The notes under the pieces: generated by a model
The model's input: only the letters and a program-made list of their open reading frames with translations
What the model was told of the DNA's origin: nothing
The model's database searches: none
In this document: one piece after another, positions 1 to 14,800 of the stretch
How the letters are laid out: each line of letters opens with the position of its first letter
How positions within the stretch are numbered: the first letter of the stretch is position 1
Program-made: the position numbers and the translations under genes
From: Dictyostelium firmibasis
Taxonomy: Eukaryota; Evosea; Eumycetozoa; Dictyosteliales; Dictyosteliaceae
Reading direction: 5' to 3'
Assembly (NCBI GenBank): GCA_036169595.1
Contig: CM069770.1
Span: 2,045,001 to 2,067,500, forward strand
Length of the DNA: 22,500 nucleotides

Positions 1-4506
<4,506 letters not shown>

Positions 4507-4516
<10 letters not shown>

Positions 4517-4533
4517 ATATATTTTAACCTCAT
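4507..4533 (-). promoter_or_regulatory. Upstream ORF overlapping the SLX4-like start codon
   Basis: An ATG 17 bases upstream of the chosen start opens an eight-codon frame (MRLKYICN) in a different phase. Its TAA lies just inside the main ORF, so the two overlap. If the transcript begins upstream of 4533, scanning ribosomes would meet this ATG first, which could dampen translation. That the transcript includes it is not shown by the sequence. Confidence 0.4.
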
Positions 4534-5156
4534 ATTAATTAATGAGAATGTATCGAAACTGTGGATTTTTTTTTTATTTTTTTTTAAAAATTTTCATTCT
4601 TCTTAGAAACAGATGTTTATCTGGAATTAAAAATAAATAAAAAATAAATGAAAAAAATAAAAATAAAATTTAAAAATTAAAAATTGAAAAACCCATTTCT
4701 TTAAAATTTTTTTTTTTTTAAATTTAATTAATAACAGTTTTCTAACCCATATAGATTTAAAATAAAACAATTATAAAATTTTAGTTCATCTTTTTATATT
4801 ATTAATTACTGAATTAGGTTCTGCAATTTCTTGATAGTTCCAATCATTCTTCTGTTTTGTTTTTTTAAAAAAAAAAAAAAAAAAAGTAAATAAAAAAAAA
4901 AAACAAATTAATTTATTTTTAGAACTTTACTATAATGGTGATCCATTAATTGTTTCTTATGAAAATTCTTTATCCAAATAATTATTAATACAATTTTTTT
5001 CAAAAATTTATTATTATCATATTATTATTTCCTTTTTTTTTTTTTTTTAAATAAATTTGTTAAATAATTTCACTTTTTATTTAATTATTTTTTTTTTTTT
5101 TCCTTTTTTTTTTTTCACTTTTTTTTATTTTTATTTTTACTTTTTTCCACAACCAA
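4517..5156. promoter_or_regulatory. Divergent A/T-rich spacer between SLX4-like and FNIP genes
   Basis: Nearly all A/T homopolymer runs, as expected for a Dictyostelium promoter region serving two divergent genes. Two islands of more ordinary composition stand out: about 4795-4856 and 4921-4983. Each contains short reading frames on both strands, and a candidate splice acceptor (TTTTTAG on plus, ending about 4921; ACAG on minus, near 4855) precedes each island. They could be UTR exons or a very small gene, but nothing recognisable is encoded. Confidence 0.6.
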
Positions 5157-7013
5157 ATGAATTATAATGATAGATTATTCTTTAAAATTTGGAGGAATAA
5201 ACCAATTAGAACTGAAATAATATATCATTTAAGAATATCAAATAATCATATTTCACAGAGATGTTTTATGTTTAGTGATCTATTAGATGGTACATTAACA
5301 TCTTACCCATTTAAAGATTATTTGAAGAGTTTTTTAATTAAAGATACAATTAAAGATACAACCGAAGAACAGATATTTGTAATCTCAAAGTTACTAAAAA
5401 ATTTACCACCATCAGTAGATACGATTCAATTAAAACTATATAGTAATAGTCAACCAATCTTTAAAACTTCATTCCTACCACCCTCGGTTACCCATTTATC
5501 AATATTTCATTCACATATACCAATTTTAAATGAAAATAATTTTGATAGTAATAATTTAAAATCACTACAATTAGAATCGACACAAGATATTCAATTCCCA
5601 ACCTCAAACTCAACCTCAACAACTAATAATAATATATCATCAGAGTCATTAAAATGTAGAAAATCAACAGTTGAGGAAACATTAAAAGGATCAATGTTTT
5701 TAGGATTAACATCATTGGATTTATCAATTAAATTTAATAGTGAAATTTTACCAAATGTATTGCCAGAAACTTTAAAAACATTAAAACTATCACAAGATTT
5801 TAATAAACCTTTATATGTTGGATCATTACCTCAATCATTAAAATATTTAAAGTTTGGCAGTAATTTTAATCAACCATTAATACCTATTGATGTTATGCCA
5901 AAAAAGTTAGAATATCTTTACTTTGGCGTGTCATTTAATCAATCTATTGACTTTTTACCAATTTCTAATTTAGAGACATTAGAATTTTCGTTATACAGTA
6001 ACTTTAATAATAAATTAAAATTATCACATTCAAACAAATTAAAGGTTTTAAAGATTGGTTCAACATATGATTATGGTGGTATAGTTTATGAAAATAATAT
6101 TGATGACGATAAAAATAATAGTAATAATGTTAATAAATCAATTACTAAATTAAGAGTTGGAAAAAAATTAAATTTGAAAAAGTTAAAAAAGTTTTCAAAT
6201 CTATTGAAATTGGATATATCAAATGTTAGTTCAATAGAGACAGGTTTTACATCATCAAGTCATACAATACCAAACACAATAAATACATTGACTGTTAATT
6301 TAGAGAATGGTCATTTAGAGAGTATAGTAATACCTAGATCAGTTGAAAAATTAATAATTACAAATTCAATTTTTAAAACAATAACCAATTTCAATATAAT
6401 TCCAAATCATATAACATCTTTAGATTTCCAAACTTTTCATCATCAAGAATTTAATCCATCTAGGTTATTTAGGAAATTAGGAAATTTAAAATCAATATCA
6501 TTTAGAAAATTCTATTACCCTTTAAGTAGAATTAAAAATAATCATAATTTACCAAACAATTTAGTAATGTTAATGGAATTAAATGAAGATCATAATGAAG
6601 AGGAGGAAACTATATTTCCAAAGTCTGTGGAGAATATTGAATTTATTTCATTGTCAACAATAATTAAACCGTTAGTATCATTTCCAGAGAATTTAAAATC
6701 TTTGAAAATCTTTGACCATAAAAGGGTATTCCCAAAATTACCCGATTCAATAACATTACTAGAGTTACCAACTTTACAAGGAACTCAAATAATCGATTCA
6801 ACTTGGTTACCATCTTCACTCGAAATTTTAATATTAACTGGTGAGCCGATAATAAACAATATAAATGATTTACCAATGAGTTTAAAATCATTATACATTG
6901 GCAATAATAATAAATCAATCTTAGAGAATTTTCAATTATTCTCCCAACTATTGCCAATAATAAAAGTTTATGATTATAGAGATTCAAAATTGTTTAAAAA
7001 ACAATTAAAATAA
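5157..7013 (+). CDS. FNIP repeat-containing protein
   Basis: A single-exon gene of 618 residues. The N-terminus (about 1-25, with FFKIWRNKPIRTEIIYHLR) has the head typical of Dictyostelium FNIP proteins, which is F-box-like. Five successive repeats of about 22 residues lie at roughly 180-290, each of the form L-P-x-S-L-K-x-L-x-F-G-x-x-F-N-x-P-L; FNKPL, FNQPL and FNQSI are visible. More diverged leucine-rich LPxSLxxL units continue to residue ~600. FNIP repeats form a leucine-rich-repeat-like solenoid and the family is hugely expanded in this organism; its biochemical role is largely unknown. No signal peptide or membrane segment is seen. The ATG follows an A-rich CAAA context, and there is no earlier in-frame ATG close by. 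An Asn/Asp-rich loop (about 315-326) interrupts the solenoid. Possible AATAAA polyadenylation signal near 7090. Confidence 0.93.
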   Translation: MNYNDRLFFKIWRNKPIRTEIIYHLRISNNHISQRCFMFSDLLDGTLTSYPFKDYLKSFLIKDTIKDTTEEQIFVISKLLKNLPPSVDTIQLKLYSNSQPIFKTSFLPPSVTHLSIFHSHIPILNENNFDSNNLKSLQLESTQDIQFPTSNSTSTTNNNISSESLKCRKSTVEETLKGSMFLGLTSLDLSIKFNSEILPNVLPETLKTLKLSQDFNKPLYVGSLPQSLKYLKFGSNFNQPLIPIDVMPKKLEYLYFGVSFNQSIDFLPISNLETLEFSLYSNFNNKLKLSHSNKLKVLKIGSTYDYGGIVYENNIDDDKNNSNNVNKSITKLRVGKKLNLKKLKKFSNLLKLDISNVSSIETGFTSSSHTIPNTINTLTVNLENGHLESIVIPRSVEKLIITNSIFKTITNFNIIPNHITSLDFQTFHHQEFNPSRLFRKLGNLKSISFRKFYYPLSRIKNNHNLPNNLVMLMELNEDHNEEEETIFPKSVENIEFISLSTIIKPLVSFPENLKSLKIFDHKRVFPKLPDSITLLELPTLQGTQIIDSTWLPSSLEILILTGEPIINNINDLPMSLKSLYIGNNNKSILENFQLFSQLLPIIKVYDYRDSKLFKKQLK

Positions 7014-7081
7014 AGATTAATAAATTTTCTATTTTCAATTAGTTTTATAAACGGCATTTAAGTCATTATAAAAAAATTAAA

Positions 7082-7500
7082 TTAAAAACAAATAAATTTT
7101 GTATTTTTTATTTCTTTATTGAAATTTATTTTGTGTTTGTTTATTTTTATGTTGATCAATCTTTTCAAAACATACTCTATACCAATAAAAATTATGTTTT
7201 TGTTTATGTTTAACCATTTGACCTCTATCACCACACAATGATTCAATAATTTCTCACCACTGATCAATGTGTTAATTTTTTGTTTGTCCACCCATTCCAC
7301 CTCTTCATCTTTAATATAGGGAATAATATTATTATTTAGAGTATATTGATACTGAACATAATCCAATACTTGACTGTGTATGTGGTTAGTTTCTATAATT
7401 AATAGACTATTTAATAAATAAATAGTTTATTATAATAGCATATGTTAATATAGCATAAAACTTACTCGAATTTCAACAAATATTCAACTTCACCTATAGG
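7082..7500 (-). pseudogene. Chromodomain-like coding fossil, minus strand
   Basis: An open frame covers 7082-7393 (visible words include VEWVDKQKINTLI and VVIEVKWLNINKN), and a short patch at 7467-7496 reads GEVEYLLKFE, close to the second beta strand of HP1/CHD-type chromodomains. The two patches are separated by 72 A/T-rich bases (7394-7465) that begin GTAAGT and end TATAG, like a Dictyostelium intron. Nothing like a complete gene is present and the fragment looks broken. Its source could be a host chromodomain protein or the chromodomain tail of a Ty3-type LTR element such as Skipper; the sequence does not decide. Confidence 0.3.
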
Positions 7501-7581
7501 TGGTGGATAGTGTTTGTGAGATCACAGATTACAGAGTTGATCGTGAATATGAAAAAATTTCTCAATTCAAGATTGTTTGGT
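7499..7581 (+). pseudogene. Chromodomain-like coding fossil, plus strand
   Basis: A short plus-strand frame reads VVDSVCEITDYRVDREYEK followed by ISQFKIVW, which matches the start of a chromodomain (V-E-x-I-x-x-x-R ... Y-x-x-x-W). It sits head to head with the minus-strand patch at 7467-7496. No start codon or flanking gene fits it, so it is taken as a relic. The match is by eye over about 27 residues. Confidence 0.3.
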
Positions 7582-8169
7582 GAAATATTTAAAAACTTTT
7601 TATTTTTAAAATAAACTTACTTTTTTTGTTGGGACCTCTAAAAAAATGAAAATTATGAAGAATAATTCGGTATTTTACCTACTCTTTCCAAAATTTTTTT
7701 TTTTTTTTTTAACAATTTAATAATTAAATTTTGTGAAAAAATTGAAAATTAGTGTAATTTTTTTTTTTATTATTTTTTTTATTTTTTTTTATTTTAGTTT
7801 TTATAATTTTTTTTTTAATTCATTTTTTTTTTTATTTTTTTTTTTTTTTTTTATTGGTTTCAAAAAAAACAAAAAAAAACAAAAAAAAAAAAAAATAGAT
7901 TAAACCTATTCCGTTTTTCATTTCCTGTTTAAATGACCAATCACGTGGTTTTTTAATTTTAAGACCTCATTTTTATTTTTAGACCTCTTATTTTTTTAGG
8001 ATTTTTAATATTTGCATTTTTCCGTTAAACAAAACGATATTTTTATTTTTTTTTTTTTTTTTTTTTTTTTGGGATTTTTTTGAGATTTTTTTTTTGTTTA
8101 AAATTGGAAAATAAAAAAAAAATTTCAGTAAAGTGAATAGAAAATAAAAAGTAAAAATTAAAAAAAAAA
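7582..8169. promoter_or_regulatory. Low-complexity 5' flank of the secreted-protein gene
   Basis: Long T runs (7689-7855) face A runs (7862-7896) and could fold into a weak stem. A more complex patch at 7905-7990 holds the box CCAATCACGTGG (7937-7948), a fusion of a CCAAT motif and the CACGTG palindrome, and two copies of AGACCTC (7962-7968 and 7981-7987). A related GACCTCT occurs at about 7633. The patch lies about 225 bp upstream of the next start codon, a plausible place for a control element. Confidence 0.4.
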
Positions 8170-8670
8170 ATGAAATCAATATTATTATTATTATTAGTTA
8201 TTATTCTTTCTGTTAATTGTCAAGATAATAAACTTCCACGTTACGATACATTAACAATTAATAGTCCAAATTCAACATGTATTGATACTTATACTTTAGG
8301 AGATGCTTGTAAATTAACATGTGGTCCAGGTGGTATGCAATTCAACAAAAGTGAAACCGATAGTGATCAAATAACTTATATTTGGAGAGAAAATACATGT
8401 GATAATACAAATTATGTTTCAATTGGTTTCCAATGTAATACAAATCTAACTTGGAGTAGAGTTATAAATGGTGAAAAATTTGTATTTATTCCAAAATGTT
8501 CATGTTTTAATAAATCCAAATGCACAGGTATTCCAAATACTCCAGCCCCAACTCCAACTCATAGTGAATCAAGTAATAATCAATCAGATAGCAGTAATGG
8601 TTTTATCATTTCATTTAATAATCAATTAATTTTATTATTAAATTTTTTATTATTTTTAATTTTAATTTAA
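8170..8670 (+). CDS. Small secreted, probably GPI-anchored, cysteine-rich surface protein
   Basis: 166 residues in one exon. A signal peptide (1-17; KSILLLLLVIILSVNC then QDN) is followed by a domain of about 105 residues with eight cysteines (37, 47, 51, 77, 89, 110, 112, 118), enough for four disulfides. N-glycosylation sequons start at N34, N59, N92, N114 and N137. A Pro/Thr/Ser-rich stalk (122-143, with PAPTPT) leads to a hydrophobic C-terminus (about 153-166) with no charged tail, the classic layout of a GPI attachment signal with the small residues S141/S142/N143 as candidate attachment sites. I do not recognise the cysteine domain. The expected location is the outer plasma membrane; adhesion or wall/coat roles would be guesses. 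The ATG follows an A-run, the favoured Dictyostelium start context. The gene converges with the polyketide synthase 140 bp downstream. Confidence 0.88.
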   Translation: MKSILLLLLVIILSVNCQDNKLPRYDTLTINSPNSTCIDTYTLGDACKLTCGPGGMQFNKSETDSDQITYIWRENTCDNTNYVSIGFQCNTNLTWSRVINGEKFVFIPKCSCFNKSKCTGIPNTPAPTPTHSESSNNQSDSSNGFIISFNNQLILLLNFLLFLILI

Positions 8671-8810
8671 ATAAAAGTTTTTTTTAAAAAAAAATAATTA
8701 TTATCATTTTCTAGGTGTTTATTTAATATTTGACAAGGGTTTGGTTAGTTGTTACCTCCAATTTTAAAAAAAAGATTTATTTTTATTTTATTTTATTTTT
8801 TACAAAAGTT

Positions 8811-11800
8811 TTATTTATTTGAATGAATATGGTTTATTATCATTTGACCAGTGATTTCAGCACCATCACCATATGATCCAATTGATTGTAAATATGATTT
8901 TTGTTTATTTGAAATATTATAACCTTTATCTAATTCTATTTGGAAATTTAAATTATGAAAAGTTCTTAACTTGATACAAGCTCTTTCTTTTGAATTAATG
9001 ACCATTTGTTTCCACTGATCAAATTTAATTTCTTTACAATTGCCACCTTGTTCACTTTTCAAAGATTGAAGAATTTTGACAATACTTGTGACATCCCCAC
9101 AAAGATTGTGAATATTTAATATGTTTGAAGGATCTTTTTTGGTTTTACTAAAAATTATTTTAATAATATTATCAGAGACCCAAGTTATTGGTGAGCATTG
9201 AATATCAAAACGTCCTTCTTCATCAGTTGGTATATGACCTATTTTGAAACTTGATTGTAATACCATTTGAACGATATCACCATTATGACCGATACCAGTG
9301 TCAGGATTTGAAAAGATACATGGTGCTCTTATTATTAATGATGGTATTTTAAATTTTGATGATGCTTCTGTTAATATAAATTCTGAAACCACTTTGCTTT
9401 TAGAGTATCCTGATGGTAAATCATTGATTGCTTCAAGCTTTGGTATGACAATGGATTCGTCGAATTCTTGATTTAATTTTTGACCATAAAATATACCAAA
9501 TGTCGATATTGAAACAATTGGTTTTGGTTCAGGTTTACCTAAAAGTGACAATTTAATAATCTCTTTAATACTATTTACATTTGCTTGTTTAGATTCTCGA
9601 TAATTTGATCTTAAATCAATATCTGCGCCACAACTTAATAGTAAATTTGAATCATTTGAAATTAATGAATAATCATTATCTGATAAACCAAACTTGTTTT
9701 TTGTTAAATCGCCAATAATTGGTACAATTTTTGAAAGATTATTTTCATTTAATTGTTTATCATATAATTGATGATGTTTTAAATTACCAATAATTTCATC
9801 TATAGGATTACTTTTATTTGTTTTATTTCTTAGTAAACAATAAACAACTGTACAGTTTTCAATTTGAAGTAAATGCCAAAGTAAGTATACACCTAAAAAT
9901 CCTGTACTACCTGTTAAAAATACTCTTTTTTCTTCATTATATTCTTTAGAAAATGTTGTTTGTGTTGATAATGATGAATGTTTCAAATATACTTCATTTA
10001 ATTCATCATCAAGTTTAATTTCATTTGTCCAAAATTGTTCATCAGGTTCTTCTTGCTTTTTATTAATTTTTGAACCAATATAATTCTGGATGGTGTTGTT
10101 ATTATTTTTATTTTTATTATCTTTATTTGATGAAAGTTGTTTTGTAATAATTTGAATTGATAATGAAATTGTATTGATTTGAAGTTGTTGAATGGTGATT
10201 AAATTTGCTGATATTTCTTTATCTATCCAATTCTTCAATTGAACAATAATCAATGAATCTGAACCATATTCAACAAGTTTTAAATCTTGATTGATTCTTG
10301 AAACTTCAATGGATAATAACTCTGAAACTTTATTTAAAAATAATGTTTCAATACATGGTTTACTATGATCTAAATTATCAATGTTGTTTGATATATTATT
10401 ATTATTCTCAAGATTAATTTGAAAATCAAATTTGTGTAAGTATGAATTGGTTTGATAACTTTTGAAAAAATCTTTGAATTTAATAGGTGAAACTATTAAA
10501 TTAGTTGATTGATTAACATTTTGAATTTGTAGATCTAGTGAACCTAAAAGAATATTCATTGGTATTGAATCTATACCTTGACCAATAAACATTTGATTAA
10601 CAGATTCATTTCTTGATACAAATCCTGTTAATTGAACTGGTCCATAATTACTACAAATTGAAGATAATCCAATTGATTTTCTATAATTTGAGAGTGAATC
10701 TAAAACTCTATTTGAACAAACATATGCACATTGATTTAGAGAACCTATAGTTGATGTTAAAGAAGAAGATAATATGAATTGTTTTAATTTCCAATTTCTT
10801 TTAATCGATTGATTATGTAAATTTATTGCACCAATAGTTTTTGCACCATGTGATATCTCTAAACTTGTCATATCGATTTCATTAACGCCACATGCAGTAT
10901 GAGCAAATGCAAAATGAAAAATTGAATCAACATTTGTTATTTTTGAATTCTCTTTAAATAATTGATCAATTGCATTATCTACATCATTTGAATCACTGAT
11001 ATCAACCCTCTTAAAATAGAAATTAATATGTTTATTCTTGTTGATTAATAGCTCTAATCCCCATTTCATTGATGATTTCGAAAAAACTATAATATTTTTA
11101 AGATTCTCTGAAAATTTGACAATCCATTTTAATATCTCTAAAATAATACCTGATTGACCTGTAACTAATATCGTTGAACCTAAGTGATCTTGATTGATTT
11201 TATAAATTGATTTTAGAATTGAAAACTTTGAATTTCTTCGATTTTCATGAACATTATATAATTTATCTAAAACATCGGTATCATTATTTACAACGATTTT
11301 ACCAATATGTTTACGTTGATTAATATATTCAATTGCTTCTTTAACTTTTAAATTTGAATATTCTATTATTGGTATTAAATTTAATTCACCATTTTCAATT
11401 GCTATTGTTAACTTTCTAAGGATTTTCTTCTTTAATAATTTATTTATAAAAAGTAACTCTACATTATTATAGCCAAAGTTATATTTAAAATGATTGTTAT
11501 TTGTGTATTCATTATGATTTAAATGGGTGATTGATAAATCAATGATTCTACCACATTTATTTAAACATTTGAAATTTGAACCCATATAGTCACTTGATAA
11601 TGTATTCAATATTAAATCTACACCTTGTTTATTTGATCCCAATTCTATAAGTTTTGATTTAATTTCTTCTACATAATCTTTATTTCTTGTTGAATAAATT
11701 CCAGTGATAAAATCACCATATGTATCTTGAAGGTATTTCTCTTTCTCTTTTGAACCTACTGTAATGAATATATACGATTTATGACCTTTCCATTTTAATA

Positions 11801-14800
11801 TATTCAATGCTGATAATCCTACACCACCTGTACCTGAATGAATTAATATGGATTCATTATTTTCAATATCTAAGCCACCAACATTAAAAATTGAATGATA
11901 TGATGTTAAATAAACAGCAGGTATTGATGCAGCTTCAGTATGACTAATATTGATTGGTTTATGATAAACTTCATTTGAATCAACGATAACATGTGTTGAA
12001 ATTGAATCATATCCAAAACCATAAACTTGATCACCAATTTTAAAATTGTTATTACTATAAAGATTTTTACCAATACGGGAAACCGTACCTGAAAATTCGA
12101 AACCAAATTCTGGACTATTGATATCACTATTACGATTAATTGATTCTGGTGGCACTAATCCAGAATAAATTAAATAGTCCTTATAGTTTATACCTGTTGC
12201 TTTTACTTCAACTTCAATTTCAAAGTGATTTAATTCTTTCTTTGGTCGTAGTTCAAATTCTAAATTTGGTGATAACTTTGCATATAATTGATTCTTTTCA
12301 TTTTCGAATGATTCAGATTTGAAAGAATTATTTAGGTTTAATTCTTTCTTATATCTTTCATAATAGATCTTACTGTCTCTAATGATAAACTCTTTTTGGA
12401 TGAATTTATTTGTATCCAATAGTAATGTTTGAATTGGACCTATTAACTGATTATTGTTTATTGATTTTTGATCGAAATTTAAAGAGAATAAATTCAATTG
12501 TGGGAATTCACTAAAATACCTAGCTGCTCCATCTACAGATGCTGATAGATAATTGATATTATCAGAATTTAATGTGACTAATACATGTTTACATTTTAGA
12601 TTATTTGATAATAGTTGTTGATTGATTTGTATGTACTCTAATGTCACTTGTTTGAAATTATCCACTGTTAATTGATTAGTTGTTTTTGTAAAATAGATAA
12701 TTGATTCATTAGTTATTTTTGAAGATTTAATTAATTCATTAAATTCTTGAATACTTGGAATTGTAATTAAATTACAATTATTCTTTGAAAGGTGTTTAGA
12801 AAATAAAACAAGTTCATTATCATTACTACTAGTATCACCATAAATGATAATATTATCAGAGTGTATTGATGAAATTGTTTTCAAATTTAAAATTGAAGGT
12901 TTTTGAGTTTGAATAACATAACAAGTTGAAGGTTCTAACAACATTGTTATTTTACTTTCAATAAAACTACAATCTGATAATATCTGATACCAAGATTCTT
13001 TTTGTAAACAACATCTATCTTTTCTAACATCTAAATCTGTGAAGGCCCACCATTGATCGAATACACCAAATATACAATCTAAAAGAATTGATTTATAAAT
13101 TGACTCTACAAATACCATTTGACCATTTGGTTTTAAGATTTCATGGATTTGATTAAGGGTTACTTTAATTTCTTTAACATTATGTAATACATTTGACATT
13201 ATTACGAAATCATAATATGATGGTTTTAACATTTGTTGTTGTTGTTGTTCATTGATTAATTTTTGATTTTCGATATCCAATGATTGATAAATGATATGAA
13301 CATTCTTATTTATATGTGAAAATTTTGATTTCACATCTGCTGACAATGAGATATCACTCCATGTATACTCGATATCAATTTCACTATTTGGATATTGTTG
13401 AAGTAATTCGTTGATTTTATTTAATACAATCAATGATAATGATCCAACACCACCTCCAAATTCAAAGATTCTAAATACCATTTTTTCATTTACAATTGGT
13501 AAAAGTGAATCTTTAATGATATCACCAATTAGTTCGTTATGAATCCTAAAAGGTTGATATGTTGAATTAAATTTATCTAATAATCCATTATCATTCAATG
13601 ATTGAGGTATATCATCCATTGACATATTTTCTTCTTTTAGTGGGAATAATAGTTTGGAGATTATTTTCGTTGATTTTATTATAATATCATAATATTTGAT
13701 ATTTGATTCATTAAACTCAATACCATCATAATTATTATTTTGAATAGAACTAATTTCTGATTGAATTACTTCTAACACTGATTGGAATAATCTAGAATGC
13801 TTGTCATCAATTGATGAACAATAATAGTTTTCTTTTAATTGATCTATATCCATTGATTTAATTATTTTAATATTAAGTTGTGGGCATCTTTTAATTATAT
13901 TAGAGTACAGTTGATTTGAAATGAATTTGTTTAAATTTGAGCCACTTAAATCTTTATCAGATTCATTAAGTTGTTGTTGTCGTTGTTGATATTGGTGGTA
14001 AACAAAAGCTGATGGTGATTGAATTGGTGAATCAATTGATTGAATGTATGTTGAATATAATTCATTTAATGGTGGTTGTATTATTAAAGGATCTTTAATT
14101 GTTGTTAAAGATCTAAATACTGATTTATTAATATTAAGTAAAACTGTACCATCTTCTATCATTATAATTGTAGAGCATGTGTAAGAATCACCAATTCTTT
14201 TAAAATTTCTTGAATATGAATATAAATTGATTTCTTTTGACAGATTTGGTATATTTGATGAATAATATTCAACTCCATATACACTTTCGAATATTAATTG
14301 GGATTGTTCATTAATAGACCCAATCGCACCATGAAAACATGTATCTAATAATGATGGTTTGAAAAACGATGATGAATTATTTGTAATTATTGGTATTACT
14401 GATAATGAACAATCTTCACCTAAATAGCATTCATTTACACCTTGAAATTCACCTTCATAAAATAATCTAGTTTTTGATTTTATATGTTGGTATAGTTCAT
14501 TCTTTGATAGTTTTGTTAAATTACATTGTTTTTCAATAATATCTTGAATGTTATACTTTTTAGTTACTATATTACTACCATGATGATTAAATAATTGGAA
14601 ATGAGCAATTGATGATTGTACCCATTCATTTGATTTATTATCCTTAAAATGGAACTGCACCTTATATTCAGTTTTATTTGTTTGATATATGTTTGTTTGT
14701 AAACATTTGTTAACACCATCCATTAATATTAATGGTGATTTAAATTCCATTGAACCAATAGTTAAATTCTGTGATGAATATATCTTTAATATATTATCAA

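Noticed and set aside
6664-6987. Minus-strand frame of 107 codons inside the FNIP gene
   Set aside because: Antisense shadow; the plus strand encodes clear LPxSLxxL repeats here.
7988-8179. Minus-strand Phe/Lys-rich frame of 63 codons
   Set aside because: Made of T and A runs in the upstream flank of the secreted-protein gene; no complexity or family resemblance.
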